Assembly (NCBI RefSeq): GCF_047511655.1
Contig: NC_133403.1
Span: 12,273,014-12,337,013, forward strand
Source of the DNA: Castor canadensis
Taxonomy: Eukaryota; Chordata; Mammalia; Rodentia; Castoridae
DNA: 64,000 nt
Direction of reading: 5' to 3'
Under the pieces are notes generated by a model. It saw only the letters and a program-made list of their open reading frames with translations. It was not told the DNA's origin and did not search any database. Numbering within the stretch: position 1 is the stretch's first letter; every line of letters begins with the position of its first letter. The position numbers and the translations under genes were made by a program. Shown here piece by piece: positions 10,601 to 22,790 of the stretch.

Positions 10601-13600
10601 CCCCAGAGTCTGGGCAGCCATAGGATCAGCTCATGCTGCTGGCTTGCTGTGTGACCTTGGGCAGCACCACCTTTCCCTGGTCACCAGAGGCCTCATCTGT
10701 AATCCATGGCTGTTGACCAGACATGGTGTTCCTGGCTCAGTGCTCTCATGAGTGGAAAACACTCCAAGTCCTCCTCCACGTGTGTGATCTGGGGCTCTGG
10801 GGGACATGCGTGAGGTCAGGTTCAGGGCCCAGGTGGGGGCTGGCTTGTGGGATTCTGTAGCAGCTGCCAGGCCTGGAGGCCCTGCACACTGTAGGTGAAA
10901 AGTAAAGAGTAAAAGACAGTGATTGAACACGGGAGGAAGAAAAGGGCTTAAGGCCATCTGGGAACACACAGCCCCCACCCCACCCCCGGCCACATCCAGC
11001 TCAGCCTGGCCTATCACTGGACTCCACACTGGTTCTCTGGTTAGTGAATGATGACCACCTCCCTGCTATGTCTGGGCCTATGCAGCTGAGCAGAATCTCC
11101 AGGTCCCTAAGCCATCCCCCCTTCCCCTCAGCAGCTCCACATCACCCTTGCACATGCAGCTGAGTACAACTGCTTATGCCAGATCCCCAGATTCAGCCTG
11201 ACTGACGGTAGTGTATCTTCTGTACCTGACATCCAGGTCCAGTGTCCTGGCCTCCCAGGTCCAGTGTCCAAAGTCTGACCCTCTTCCTGACCACCTCCTT
11301 TTATCCCTCTCCCTCGCTGCAGGCCTGCTTCAGATCCTCCCACCACTCAGGCCATGGCCACAGATGCCCTGGGCTTTCTGCCTATGGTCCTGTCCTCCAT
11401 TCAGGCCCCCAGCCAGCTTAAACTCCATCATGACTGCCTCTAGGTGAAGCCTTTGCTCCTTCGTTCTCAAGGTCTACACCAGAGGGTCACCTTGTCCCCG
11501 GGTCCAGTGCCTACCTTCTCCTCTCCATGTCCCCAAAACAGCCCAGCTCTAGCATAAGGGTTCAGAAAACTGAGCTATGGTGGCCACGCCAGCAGTGCCC
11601 TGCAGAGGGAAGCCTGGGAGGTGGCTGGGAGCCCTTGGGACTAGCTATCAGGGGGACCCTAGTCATCCCAGACGGCTACAAGTGGGGGCTGCAGATTCAG
11701 CAGGTGACACACGGACAGTATAAGGGTGAAGAAGCGCTGCCCAAAACCCCTAGGCCCGGTTGGAGCCCGATTCAGGCACTCTGGGCAATTCCTGGTCATC
11801 CGGCTCTGGGGGCTCCTTCAGACCTCAGCCAGGAAGGGAAAGAGCATGGGGACTGACTGTGGAAATGAGGCTGCTGATGGGGCTTTGAGGCTCTTGGTAA
11901 GAGAGAGGCCCCCAACTCCCAGGACCTCCTCAGATTCCCAGGCCCTTCCCAGCTGCCCCGCCCCAGGGAAATTCGGTGGAATTCAGGCAGGCAGAAGGGA
12001 TAAGTATGTGAGCCTTGCCGAGATTCCCAGAGCTGTGCTGTCAGAGGCACAGAGGAGTCCCTGTCTGGAGCTGCCCACTCCCAAGGGGAGTGACGCATTT
12101 GTTCATGTTGCAGAGAGCCTGAGAGACGTGGTAGGTTGAGGCTGGGGGGTTCATATGCTCCAGGCAGGTCCAGCAGCCGGGGAGCCCTGAGGGAAGGCTG
12201 GAGTCTACGTCAGGGGTTCTCCACTCTCAGTGAGGAGGATGAGGCCCAGTTCAGGTCCCGGGCCAGGAGCCTGGCCACAGGATCTTCGTGCTGGCCTAGA
12301 AGGATGTTTGAGGCCCTCTGCTATGTAGAAGTTTTTGTCCCTCCACTCACTTTGTGCCTGTTTGCAGTGCCATGGGCATGACTTCCTTGGTGGGGGGGGG
12401 GGGTCTGGGCAGGGGAAATCTGTACCATCTGCTCCCTAGGTATGGCTCCACCCCAGAAGCCCTTTTCACCCCTGGAACTGTGGCTGGAGGCAGAATTCCA
12501 TACAAAAGCCAGTTGGCAAGGACTAGGGTAGATGCTTTCCCAGGCCTGGCTAGCCATCAGGATGGTAATCTAGGGAGATCAATGGGCCAGGTCAAGGTCA
12601 CCCAGGATGTGCTACTGTCAGCACTCTTGGCCCCACCTGCCTCCACACTAGATATAGCCAGGAACCTGGGTGTCATCCCTGTCATTTCCCTCTTTATGGA
12701 TCCCTACCAAGTGCCCCCCACTTCCTTTGTCCACCCTAGCTGAGTCTTCCCAGTTCCGCCTGGACACATCCAGCCCCCTCATCCCTGGAAAGCACCGAGC
12801 TAGTGGTCCCTGTCCCCCCTACCCCCCAGTGCTCCCTGGGGCCTCTGTGGTGTCCTGGGAGCCTGGCAGTTGTTGGCCTCTTGAGTCTCCTCAAGGGGTG
12901 CAGATAAACCCACCTCGGCCATCGGAGGAAACAGCAGGATTGTTGATGTCTCCCTGGCCAGGAGCATCCCCTGCCCCACCTGCAAGGGCCATGGGGGCTG
13001 TGGGCATGGGTGCGGCTTAGCAGGTGAGTCCACAGCATCCTCGGGGAGGACCACCCCCTCAACCCTTGGCAGGGCAAGTGGGCACCAAGAAGCACACATA
13101 TCTGGGAGGCTGGGTCCTGGGTGGGTTCCTGCTGCTGGAGAGGCCCCAGAGTCACTGGCTTCTCTTTCCTGTCTCCTGGCAAAGACTTCCCGTCTCCACC
13201 AGTTCCGGGCCAACCCTATACTGGGCATCAGTGTCCGAGATTCTTGTAACATACTGTACCCCCAAGGCACCCCCAGTTCCAAGGAGGTGCCCCTAAATCC
13301 ACGACATCCCCAGAAAAGAGCTATTGTGAATGGTGATGAGAGTGTGGTGAAGACCCTCCCACATGGGGTCCCTACCAGGCCTCAAAAAGAAACTGGCGCT
13401 GCTGGCCAAAGGGAGGAGGTCCTGGCTCCTGGAGTCCCCAGAGAAGAAGGTCCCTTGCTCCATAGGAGGTGGTGGGCCGAGGAGGGGTGGGCCAGGGTGG
13501 GCTAGGCTGACCCTGAGCATCCAGAGGGAGAGTGGGCAGATGAGAAACTCACCCCCACCAGCCCCAGAAGGAGGACTGCCACCGCTCTGTGTGCTTCGCA

Positions 13601-15019
13601 GCTTGACACGTGGCCCCTGCACACTGGGCCGTGTCCAGGCTGTCTTTCATCTCCCTGCCTCAGCCCCAATTTATGTCAGGCAGAGGCTGACACAGGGACA
13701 GGTGTGACAAGTGTCTGGCTTCCTGTTTGAAAATTGGCAAAAGAAAAACTCACCCCATAAAGATATTCCATCTACATACCTCCCGGATGTCACCAGGAGG
13801 ACCCGTCACAGCTGAGACAGATGGTGGCCTTAATGGACTCCATTTTTCACCTGCTGCCGGAGCCACAGCCTAGCCCCTGAGGTGGCCTGAGGCAGGTGGG
13901 TGGGTTGTGGGGTGTCAATTCCTCTTGGGAGCCCTCCCCCACCCAGCTCTGTGGCTTGCCCCATACCCACCCTGCCCACAGGGCCTTCCTCACAGCAACA
14001 GACTCCAAGGACAGTGGTATGGACAGCTGAGACCCCAGAGATCCCACTTCCCTGGCCATGGGATGGTGCACTGTGAACCCCCAGCCTTGGCACATGGCAG
14101 GAACACTTCTATTCCCACTTCTGGCTAAGTCATCACTCCATCAAAGAAGCCACCCAGACTACCCCACCTGAGGCTGTGGGTTCCAGGAGATGGGGTGCCC
14201 AGGGAGCCCCAGATCCTCAGGACATATGACCATGTTCACTCTGCCTCTGCCTCCCAGTGTCAGCTGACAGGGCTGGGGATGGGTGGCAGCATGGGAGCGT
14301 GTATGGGAGTTAGAGAGAGAGGGGCTGCTACACACTCTCAGCCTCAGTGGCTAATTTCCTGCCAGGTGGTGAACATCATGCTTATTGTTCCCACCTCGCC
14401 TGGAACTATCCCAGGCCCAGGGCGTGGTGGAGACCTCAGCCTACCCGAGTGTCTAGCTGACGTGTTCGCCTACTTGAGTATCCCATGGTGGTCCCTGTGG
14501 ATCTGAGGATGGGTTCCTGGAAAGAGGCAAAGGTGCATCTGAAGAAAGAATTGGAAGTGTCCACCTCCTTAGGGGTAGTGGGGTGGAGCTTGGGGAGAAG
14601 GTCCCTAAGGGGGAGCTGCCTTAGCAAAGGCGCACACAGCAGAAGGCTGATGCCTCACAGCCCCAGTGTGTGGGCTGAGGTCAAGGCCAAGGTCAGGACC
14701 AGGCAAAATGCCAGCAGTGCCCTTCCTAGCTCCAACTTGTCCTTGGAGCCTGGGCTTTCTGCACTCTAGGATGGGGATGGTGGTTACTTGTGAGGACAGT
14801 GTGAGACAGTCCCCCAGCGAGAGGCCCAGATGCAGGCTGCCCAGTTCTGGGCTGTAGTCTAGGCAAACCATGTACCATGTGACTCACCCACCTTTCACCT
14901 CTTCTGGTATCAGCACATGAGACCAAACATAACAAGCCAAAAATACTTGATTTTTCCAGTTCATGAATTTGTAGAAAACTTGGGGAAAAAAACACCAAAG
15001 TTTTAAGAAAGAGGTTGAA
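7676..15019. other. Intron 1 unique sequence, no gene seen
   Basis: Mostly unique, moderately GC-rich intronic DNA. It includes a MIR-like fragment at about 10625-10705 and a 12-base G run at 12392-12403. Open frames such as 7532-8248 cross SINE sequence or lack family features. I saw no splice-bounded exon, RNA gene or strong regulatory cluster. Confidence 0.6.
10625..10705 (-). repeat. MIR-like SINE fragment
   Basis: It contains 'ggcttgctgtgtgaccttgggcagc' followed by 'cctcatctgtaatcc', the reversed MIR core and 5' part. Ends are approximate. Confidence 0.65.
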
Positions 15020-15472
15020 TTAGTTGGGTATCCATAACAAAATACTATAGGCTGAGTGTCATAAATAACAAACATTTATTTTCACACAACTCTTTAGGCT
15101 GGAAGTCTAAGATCAGAGTGCCAGCACTATAGAGTTTTCGTTAGGACCCTCTTCCTGGCTCATACACACCTGCTTTCTTTGGTTGGGGAATAACTTTTCT
15201 GGAGTCTAGGCTACTCTCTCCTTGGCCACTAATCTAACCCTAATCACCTCCCCAAAGGCCACATCTTCAAATACCATCACAGTAGGGGCTGGGCTTGGTA
15301 AGGAATACCTGTAATCCCAGTACTCTGGAGGCTGAAGCAAGAGGATCATGAGTTGGAGGCCAGCCTAAAACAGTGAGACCCTGTTTCAAAAAGAAAAGTC
15401 CAAAAAACTAATACCATCATTTTGGAGGTTAGGGCTCCAGCATATAAATTCGGGTGGGACAGAATATTGAGC
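15020..15472 (-). mobile_element. MLT1-like (ERVL-MaLR) LTR, split by a B1
   Basis: Read on the minus strand, the segments flanking the B1 follow the MLT1 LTR: they open with a 'ccctaacctccaaaatgatggtatta' type start and close with an 'aaataaatgtttgttattt … tatagtattttgttat' type end. On the plus strand this appears as 'ataacaaaatactataggctgagtg', then 'ccaaaggccacatcttcaaataccatcac'. It is a solitary, non-coding LTR of an ancient retrovirus-like element. Family assignment is from memory of the MLT1 consensus. Confidence 0.72.
15286..15397 (+). mobile_element. B1 SINE inserted in the MLT1-like LTR
   Basis: It reads 'gctgggcttggtaaggaatacctgtaatcccagtactctggaggctgaagcaagagg … gaccctgtttcaaaaag', a B1 in sense orientation. 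The LTR word AATACCATCA occurs on both sides (15270-15279 and 15410-15419), consistent with a target-site duplication. The B1 is therefore younger than the LTR. Confidence 0.88.
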
Positions 15473-15475
15473 TGT

Positions 15476-17208
15476 AATGGAAGTGAAGGTGCTCAGAGAA
15501 CCCATCTTTAGCTCTGGGGTGTTTTAGCCTCACCCCACCCCAGACAGTTTCGGTGTCCTGTGACTCTGCTGATCATCCTCAGGCAATGCTCTGCCCCCTG
15601 CCCACAGCCTGCCACTTGCCTGTAATGGTGGACATTTATTGCATTTGCATGATAAATATTTACAGAGCACCTACTGTGTGCTCATCACCAGCCATGGTCC
15701 TATGGACCCCACAGCCCAGGGATAGTCAACAGAAACAAGCCACACGGAGGCTTGCTAAATTGATTGACCCGGGTGTGGGGTAGAATGGCCACCTAGCTGT
15801 GACTGGAGTATGGGGTGGTGCTAGGGGGACCCTGGAATTGGGTCAGCCAATGAGAAAAGCAGGCTCTAGGGGCACTGACTACCTGAACTCGACCATGAGA
15901 CTGAGTGGGGGTGGGCACAATGAGCAATAGTAGGAAGAGGTGAATGGGGCCTGGCTTCCTGGGGGACAGGCCTGGGAGGGAGCTACCTGCCTGGCTGCCC
16001 CATGGGTTATGGGGTTTTAAAAGAAGTGCTGGGGCCAGGAGCAGGATCTTTCAGGGGCATTGCCCTAGGCTCCCTGGGAACCCTCTTGTATTGGGCTGTG
16101 GGGGGAGGGGAAGGGGATGAGGACAGGTGTGAAAATCACAAGGACAAGGCAAGTGTTTTCTCAGGCTTGATAAATAAGAACCGTGGGGTACACTGTGTTT
16201 CCTCTGTGGGGTGAAAGGCCAGGCTATGCTGAAGGAGGTCACTTGGGAGAGGTAAATGCAGTCAGATCTGGGGGTAGCCCCCCCAACTACTGTTGGCCCT
16301 GCTATGGCCACCGGTGCCTGTAGTGGTGCCCAGTGAGTTGTTAGACTTGAGGGCTCCTCTCCCAGCCTTGTCCTTCTGAGCCCCAGAGGAGTCTGAACCC
16401 TGGGTCAGTAGGGTGGGCCAGGCCTTCTTCAGAGCTGCAGGTGGGTAGGGGGTAGGAGAGGCTAGGACCTGAGCTGACCCCTCTGTATCCCAGATACAGG
16501 TGCTAGGGAAAAAAATCTGAAGGTACCTGGCCTTCCCATTTCCACAGCCTCAGGGCAGCCCACCCTTCCCTACTGCCTGCTGCAGGAGCCCTGCGTCAGC
16601 CTCAGGATGTAGCCAAAATACACTGACCTCCTTTTTCAGGAGGCAGTGGCGCCTGGGCTCCCACCCGCGCAGGTGAGAAGCCGCCAACAATTTCTATCCC
16701 AAACTGATTTCAAATAAGCAAGAGTTATCACACACAATCATATAGGAATAATTTATCACTCGTTAATAAGAGAGCAATTACTTATTCACATTGCCCCTGC
16801 CTGTGCACAGCAAGCTCGGTTGCAAGAATCCATCGGGGGCTCTGCAAGATGGAGAGAAGCTGGCTTGCACCCAGCCAAGGTCAGGGGTGAAGCCCAGGGG
16901 CTGCAGACCAACTCCAGTGCAAGATGGACCATGCTGGCGCGCGCACACACACACGTCATCCTGGAATAGAGGCTCAAGTCTGTGAACCGGGGAGGTGGTG
17001 CCTATAATAGTGAGGAAACAAGCACGCATGGGTAAGGAGGAATCGGGTGTTGGGACGTCAGGGCTGGGTGAGGGGGAATGGCTGCCTGAGTGGCAGCAGA
17101 ACAGAGTGTACTCAGAGACCCAGATGCCTTCCTTGCCACCCTTACCTGCAAATTTGTGCAAGCTGGATTGGCTGTGTCCAGACAGAATTGCATGTTAAAA
17201 ATTGTGTC
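15476..17208. other. Intron 1 unique sequence with one candidate enhancer
   Basis: No gene was recognised. The notable part is an AT-rich patch at about 16680-16800 with several GATA-like and homeodomain-like words, listed as a finding. A short GC/CA alternating run lies at 16937-16955. Confidence 0.55.
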
Positions 17209-17516
17209 CCAGACAGGGGTGGTGGTTCTGTAATCCTCATTGTGTAGTCTCTGGGAGGTGACGATTGGGAGGATCACACTTCAGGACCAGCCCAGGCAAA
17301 ACGTTCACAACACCCCATCTCAACAAAAGAGCTGGGCATGGTGGTACATGCCTGTCATCCCACCTACATGGAAAGCATAAATAAGAGGATCGTAGTCCAG
17401 GTCAGCCAAGGCATAGAAACAAGACCCTATTCAAAAATAACTAAAGCAAAAAGAGCTAGTGGCATGTCTTCAGTACTAGAGTACCTTGAGTTCAAACCTC
17501 AGCACCACCAAAAAGA
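17209..17516 (+). mobile_element. Composite SINE: two B1-like units plus ID-like tail
   Basis: There are two diverged B1-like monomers (about 17209-17328 and 17330-17452), each with an A-rich end. An ID-like segment follows, 'cagtactagagtaccttgagttcaaacctcagcaccacc', with a short A tail. This arrangement is characteristic of non-murid rodents. It is old and decayed. Confidence 0.75.
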
Positions 17517-17524
17517 TAGTGTCC

Positions 17525-18110
17525 CCTCAAAATTTTGAGGCTGTTAAAATTTTGCTGTTCTCTGGTATACAGTGTGCTACCGAGAATCTCTGTTATGATT
17601 AGTTTTTCTTTCTGACTCCTCAGGCCTCTTGACCTCCAGGGGGCCTGAGATTGTTCTGTGAATGCCCATTGAAGGACCAAGTGCTCAGCTCTGGGAAATT
17701 TTCTGGTATTATTTCTTTGATAACTTTTTTTTTTTTTAACCCTCTATCTTCTGTTTTTCTCTTTGTGGAACTGCCCTAAGACAGATGTTTGACCTACATT
17801 TGTCTATTGAATCTCATTCATTTTTTCCTCTCTGTTTTTCTTTGTGGAAGATTTCCTTGACCTTGTTTTCCAATCCTTCTATTGATTTTTTTTTAATTTT
17901 AGCGATTCTATTTTTAATTTCTAGACACTCTTGTTATCTGATGGCTCCTTGGTCATAGCACCCCATTCTTGGTTTTAAATCCCCTTCTATCCCTAGGAGG
18001 ACACTAATTAGATTTTTCTGCTCATTTCTGACTATTCCCCATTGTCTCTGCTTCCTCTAGAGTCATATTTCCCTTATGATCTACACTGGTGTCTTTTCTA
18101 GATGCTGGTG
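17525..18110. repeat. T-rich ancient interspersed repeat, family uncertain
   Basis: The segment is markedly T-rich, with recurring 'tctttgtggaa', 'tctattgaatctcattcatt' and 'tttttaatttctagacactcttgtt' words. It resembles an old LINE or MaLR internal region that I cannot name with confidence. No intact coding frame remains. Confidence 0.4.
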
Positions 18111-19642
18111 ATTGGTTGCTGGTTTTCTGGTCACTTCGATGAGAGAAGCTGGTTGGGGACTCTGTCGTGAACTGGCAGGTTTTGAACCATCATGCAGGAG
18201 GCTGTCCTGGGTACCCTTAGATACCAATGGTGGGGATCCTTTCTCTGGATGTTACTCTAGGGGAGCAGTCACTCTGCTCCCCTACCACTCACAGGATGTA
18301 CTCGGAGCAACCATCAGCTATGGAAGGGGATGAGCAAGTGTCTCTAGCACAGACCACCATGTCTAATGTGTGCTCAGAGGAGGGATACCACCCGGGCTGT
18401 GTGAAAAGCATCAGTGAATATTGAAATTCAGTGAGTACGGGGCTGTGTGGGGATCCAGGCCTGTCTGAAAGTCTCCTTTCTCTGCCAAAGCTAAGATTGT
18501 TGAGGTGGTGGGGAAGCAGCTCTAGTTAGGCATGTTTGTAATGCAGCCTGGCGATCATGCCCATCTCCAGCCCAGATTTAGCCAGCCTGTGACCTACAGC
18601 ATCTCCTGCACAAAACAGGGCCAGGGCAGAGCAGCCTTGAGACAGCTGCAGCACAGGATTCTCCTGGTTCCAAGATGCCACCTCTGAGCCATGTCTTGCT
18701 TCCCTAGGTTCCTCACCTGAGATGGGGTTGACCAAGGTCAGAGCTGCAGGCTGACTGTGCTGATCTTGGGTGTCAGGACCCGGTCTAACCTCTGGAAAGG
18801 CAGGATGCGGTGCCAAGGCCTGGGTGAGGATTCTAGGCTACAGACATTGTTGGAGTCCTAGGGAGGTGGAGGTCTGATGGCATACTCAGAGCAGACTGTC
18901 AGCTTCTCCAGCTCCTCTGAGAGGTGTGGAACCTCGTTCTGTGTCCCAGGCTACAGAGCCTGCACAAGGTTCACCCTTAGCCTCCCAGAGAAGGAGGCTC
19001 AGGCCAAGGATGAGGTGCTAAGGGGGATCAGGGAGCCCAGAGTGGCTGCCCCTTCCTGATGTGTGGTCTCTGGGGCTTAGGTTCTACCCTGATCACCTTG
19101 AGTGGGGCTTGAGGATCCCAGGACAGACTTTGTGTGCCCTGTCTTCTAACATTTCTTGTGCCCTGCTGGTGGTTTTATCCTACCTCGGGGCCTTTATTGA
19201 GGAATGGAGGTGATTGTCATCCACTCACTGTGCTGTGGAAGGATGCATGATGGGATGTCATGAAACTCCCAGGAACAAACACCATCTCCACTCTGAACAA
19301 TCCCAGGAAGCTGAGGGACCTCCCCCACTTCCTTTCCTTTTACTTTTCCCCTGCCCTGCCCTGCCCTGCCCTGCTGCTGGGCCCATGTGAGACTGGGGCT
19401 GTAATGGTAGGCTGACAGTGCCTCCATAGGAGACAGATGCTCATCAAAGAAGCCCCTGCATGGCCGCAAAGCTCTGATGCTAGAATAGGACACCACTGGG
19501 CCCAGGCTCCTGCCTAGGGATGTCTGATGTCCACAAAGCATTGGCCTACAGCTCACCGGCCTTTGGTCCCCTGCCCTTGTGTGAGGCTGGCTGCTCTCCT
19601 GTGGGTTCCAGGTCTGCCCCAGGCTGCCCTCAATCCAGCACT
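18111..19642. other. Intron 1 unique sequence, no gene seen
   Basis: Ordinary intronic DNA. The only structured element seen is a short CCCTG tandem run at about 19348-19373. Confidence 0.55.
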
Positions 19643-19688
19643 TTGATGTGATGGTGATGGTGGTGATGGTGGTGGTGGTAATGATGAT
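19643..19688. repeat. GAT/GGT trinucleotide-rich repeat, left part
   Basis: Imperfect GATGGT units precede the LTR. The same kind of repeat resumes at 20554, so one microsatellite has been split by an insertion. Confidence 0.8.
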
Positions 19689-19996
19689 TGCTATAGTTTG
19701 GATCTTGAATGTCCCTCAAAGGCCCAAGTGTTGAAAGCTTGGTCCCCAGCCCATGGTACTATTAGGAGGTGGCAAAATCTTTACAAGGTGAGGTCTAGTG
19801 GAAGGAAGTTAGATTATTGAGGAAATGCCCATGAGGGGGATATGGGATGCTGGCCCCTTTCCCTTCTCTTTTTGTTTCCTAGCTACCATGAGGTGAGCAT
19901 TTCCTAAGCTATGTACTTCTGCCATGATATTCTGCCTCACCAAGAGATCATGAACCAAAACTCTTAAATTATAAGCCAAAATGAACATTTCCTCCT

Positions 19997-20233
19997 TATT
20001 TTATTTTATTTATATTTATTTATTGGTGGTACTGGGGTTTGAACTCAGGGCCTCACACTTGCTAGGCAGGCACTCTACCACTTGAGCCACTCCACTAGCC
20101 CTTTTTTTGTGCTGGGTATTTTCAAGATAGGGTCTCACAAGCTGTTTGCCTCACTGGCTTTGAACCGTGATCCTCCTGATCTCTGCCACCTGAGTAGCTA
20201 GGATGACAGGCATGAGCCACTGACACCCAGGCC
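19997..20233 (-). mobile_element. Composite B1/ID-like SINE (antisense), copy 1
   Basis: Reversed A-tail (TTATTTT run), then 'ggtactggggtttgaactcagggcc … cttgctaggcaggcactctaccacttgagcc' (ID-like part), then 'gatagggtctcacaagctgtttgcc … gtagctaggatgacaggcatgagccac' (B1-like part). It lies inside the MaLR-type LTR. Confidence 0.88.
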
Positions 20234-20241
20234 TTTTCTCC

Positions 20242-20483
20242 ATTTTTTTTTTTTTTTTTTTGAGGAACTGGGGTTGAACTCAGGGCTTTCACCTTGAGCC
20301 ACTCCTCTAGCCCTATTTTGTGATGGGTTTTTTTTGTTTTGTTTTGTTTTGTTTTGTTTTGTTTTGTTTTGTTTTGATAGAGGGTCTTACGAACTGTTTG
20401 CCCAGGCTGGCTTTGAACCATGATCCTCCTGATCTCTACCTCCTGAGTAGTTAGGATTACAGGCATGAGCCACCAGCGCCTGG
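20242..20483 (-). mobile_element. Composite B1/ID-like SINE (antisense), copy 2
   Basis: This is a second copy of the same composite family in the same direction, directly after copy 1. Its ID-like part is shortened: the 'cttgctaggcaggcactctacca' block is missing. The A-rich linker between its parts has grown into a (GTTTT)n run at about 20336-20375. Confidence 0.88.
20336..20375 (+). repeat. (GTTTT)n microsatellite
   Basis: About eight GTTTT units lie within the SINE linker. It is a pentanucleotide repeat grown from a reversed A-rich stretch and is likely length-variable. Confidence 0.92.
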
Positions 20484-20553
20484 CAGCCCTTTCCTCCTTA
20501 AAAGTTCATTATATCATATATTTTGTTACGGTGACAAAAAGCTGACTAACACA

Positions 20554-20640
20554 GTGATGATGATAATGGTGATGTTGACGATGAGGACAAGTGTTGATGA
20601 TGACAGTGATGGTGGTGGTGGTTGTATAACAATAGTGATG
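20554..20640. repeat. GAT/GGT trinucleotide-rich repeat, right part
   Basis: This continues the microsatellite interrupted by the LTR, with imperfect GATGAT, GGTGGT and GATGAC units. Confidence 0.75.
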
Positions 20641-22780
20641 ACAGGGTTAGACGATGCCTCCCGCTGCTTACTTTCCCTTCAAGGTAGTGGTCATAGGTCT
20701 GCACAAGGGGCTGGGCCTGAGGTCACCAAACATGGTTCAGGACAGCCTTTTTGTAAGAAAGCATCACCTTTCTCTTTCCTGATGAAGTCTTCTCATCTTT
20801 AATATTTCTTTGTTCTTAGTTATAAAGATCTTGTTAGCCAGGGCTGGAACTGTGACATCCTGAGAAGCACCTTAATGCTGACCTGCCACCATCCCCTCCT
20901 TTCAAGGCTCTGCCTAGGCCGAGGACTCACCTTGCTATTTGTGGGTCAGCAAGCCACCTCAGTGTGTCCTACACAGAGCCATTGGAGCAGGGCACAGCAA
21001 GGGGATACCCAATCCCTGAGGGTGGTTGGGTGGGCCAGGGAAGGACCAAGACCCTAGAACTCCTCACCTCAGCTAAACCACCACCCACCCAGAAATCATC
21101 TCCCCTAAGATCTGTCTCCCCTGAAGTACTGTCATCCGTCCCCCCAGGTGGGGATTATGTCACTTTAGCATTTCCTCCCGGTGCCTGGAGACAGCTGTCT
21201 ATATGTGCCTTACAACCAATTCTATTCTTTGTCTTCTTTTGTTTGAGACAGGGTCTTGATATAGCTCAGTCTGGCTAGAAGTTCAATCCTCTTTCCTCAA
21301 CTTCACTCTGTGTGTTTTTAAGTTGTCCTCTTTGCAGGCTGTTTGCAGCCTCTCTAGCAAAATAATTGCCTTTCCATGAACCTGCACAGAATTTCAGTAT
21401 CCAGTTTTTCTCTCTAATCCCAGCCCTTGTGAGATACTGACCTTGAACCCAGAGCTTCTCAGGGCTGACTGACCCTGTATCAAGGTGAGAGACCATTAGG
21501 CTCTGCTCATCCAACCATATGGCCTCAGCAGGACAGTGGGCTTCTCTGACCCTTTGTTGCCTTTTCATAGGTGGAAGGTTGAGTGACCTCTGCTGGGCTG
21601 TTGTGAGTGTGAAGGTGGCAACACCCACATGTGGCACAGCCAGACCATTTTTACAGAAAATGGGCCCATTTTCCGTAAAGGGTCTGACATTAGGTCATTC
21701 CAGTGTGGTGGGCCACACAGTGTGTTGTAACAACTCAGTTATACTGAAACTAAAGGTATAGGTGTGGCATGCACTAAACACATTACTTACAAAAGCAGTG
21801 GCCAGCTCTGGCCACTTTGCTAAGTGCCTGTAAAACAGGAGGTAAGAGGGGCTCTCGGCTATGACCAGGGCTTCCTTCTGGTCCCCTGGACTCGGTGCTA
21901 TGGCCTCTAGCCAGGGGTGATTACAGTGGGAGCATCATGGGCTGAGGAGGGTCGTGCACTGCCTCTTGGATCCCTCATCCCTTGGAAAGTGCTGGATCCC
22001 ACTGACCCTCCCTGCCTGACCCTGGCCAGGCACACTCGCCACCCCTCCCTGGGCTTCTTTGTGCTCCAGAGTGCTGCTGCTGCTCCCAGCTCAATTGCAA
22101 AGACCTCAGGGAAGCTGGAGCAGCCATTGGGCAGGAGGGTGTGCCAAGCTTTGGAGGTACTGTGACAGCACAAATGTTGGCCTGTCTGGCTGCTATCTCC
22201 TGACAGACAGCTGGGAGGCAGAATGGGCCAATCCCAGAGGGTGAACAGGCGATGACCTCAAAACCTGCATGTGTCTTTTCATAGCTGAATAAATTCCGCC
22301 TGGGCAGAGGCCACCCGTCTGCCTGGTTGATCGTGTTTTACAAGTGCCATGGGCCCAAGAACATGCAAGGAGGTACCTGCCTACTTCCTTCCACTGCATT
22401 GAGAGCAGACCCTCCACCAGGCCCCCAGGTCTGCCCAACCCATCGCAGCAACCTGCTGAGCCCTGACCCACCCCAGTCCTGAAGTCCATGACTTCAGGGC
22501 TTGTGTCATGTATTTCCAGTGTCCTATTTTGCAACCCTGTGGAAAGTCGATACTCTTGTCCTCATAGGCAATGGCAGATCCTGGGGTAGAGTGAGGGGTG
22601 TTAGTTTTAGAAATGGGTGTGGAACACAACAGGCAAAACCCAACACTATTGACACTGCCAGGCTGGCCACCCACCCTGTCCTAGGGTGGATGGATGGGGT
22701 GGGGCAGATGAGCGATTATGGGAGTTCCCCTTCCTGAGAACCCCACCCCCCTGGGCAAGTACATGGGGGCCCCTGGCTGG
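20641..22780. other. Intron 1 unique sequence
   Basis: No gene was recognised. A partial reversed B1 lies at about 21228-21300. The stretch 21600-21800 may be an old DNA-transposon fossil, but I could not assign a family. Confidence 0.5.
21228..21300 (-). mobile_element. B1-like SINE fragment (antisense)
   Basis: It reads 'gtttgagacagggtcttgatatagctcagtctggctagaagttcaatcctctttcctc', the A-tail side of a B1 in reverse. The rest of the element is missing. Confidence 0.75.
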
Positions 22781-22790
22781 TTCCTTGTTG

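Larger units (their letters stand above)
19689..20553 (+). mobile_element. MaLR-type solitary LTR with two nested SINEs
   Basis: The element begins TGCTATAGTTTGGAT and ends GCTGACTAACACA, so it has the TG…CA ends of an LTR and MST/MLT-like words such as 'gaaccaaaactcttaaattataagcc' near its 3' end. Without the two SINEs it is about 380 bases. It sits inside a GAT-rich repeat, and four of the five bases on either side match (ATGAT, GTGAT), fitting a 5-base target duplication. No coding sequence is present. The exact subfamily is not resolved. Confidence 0.68.
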
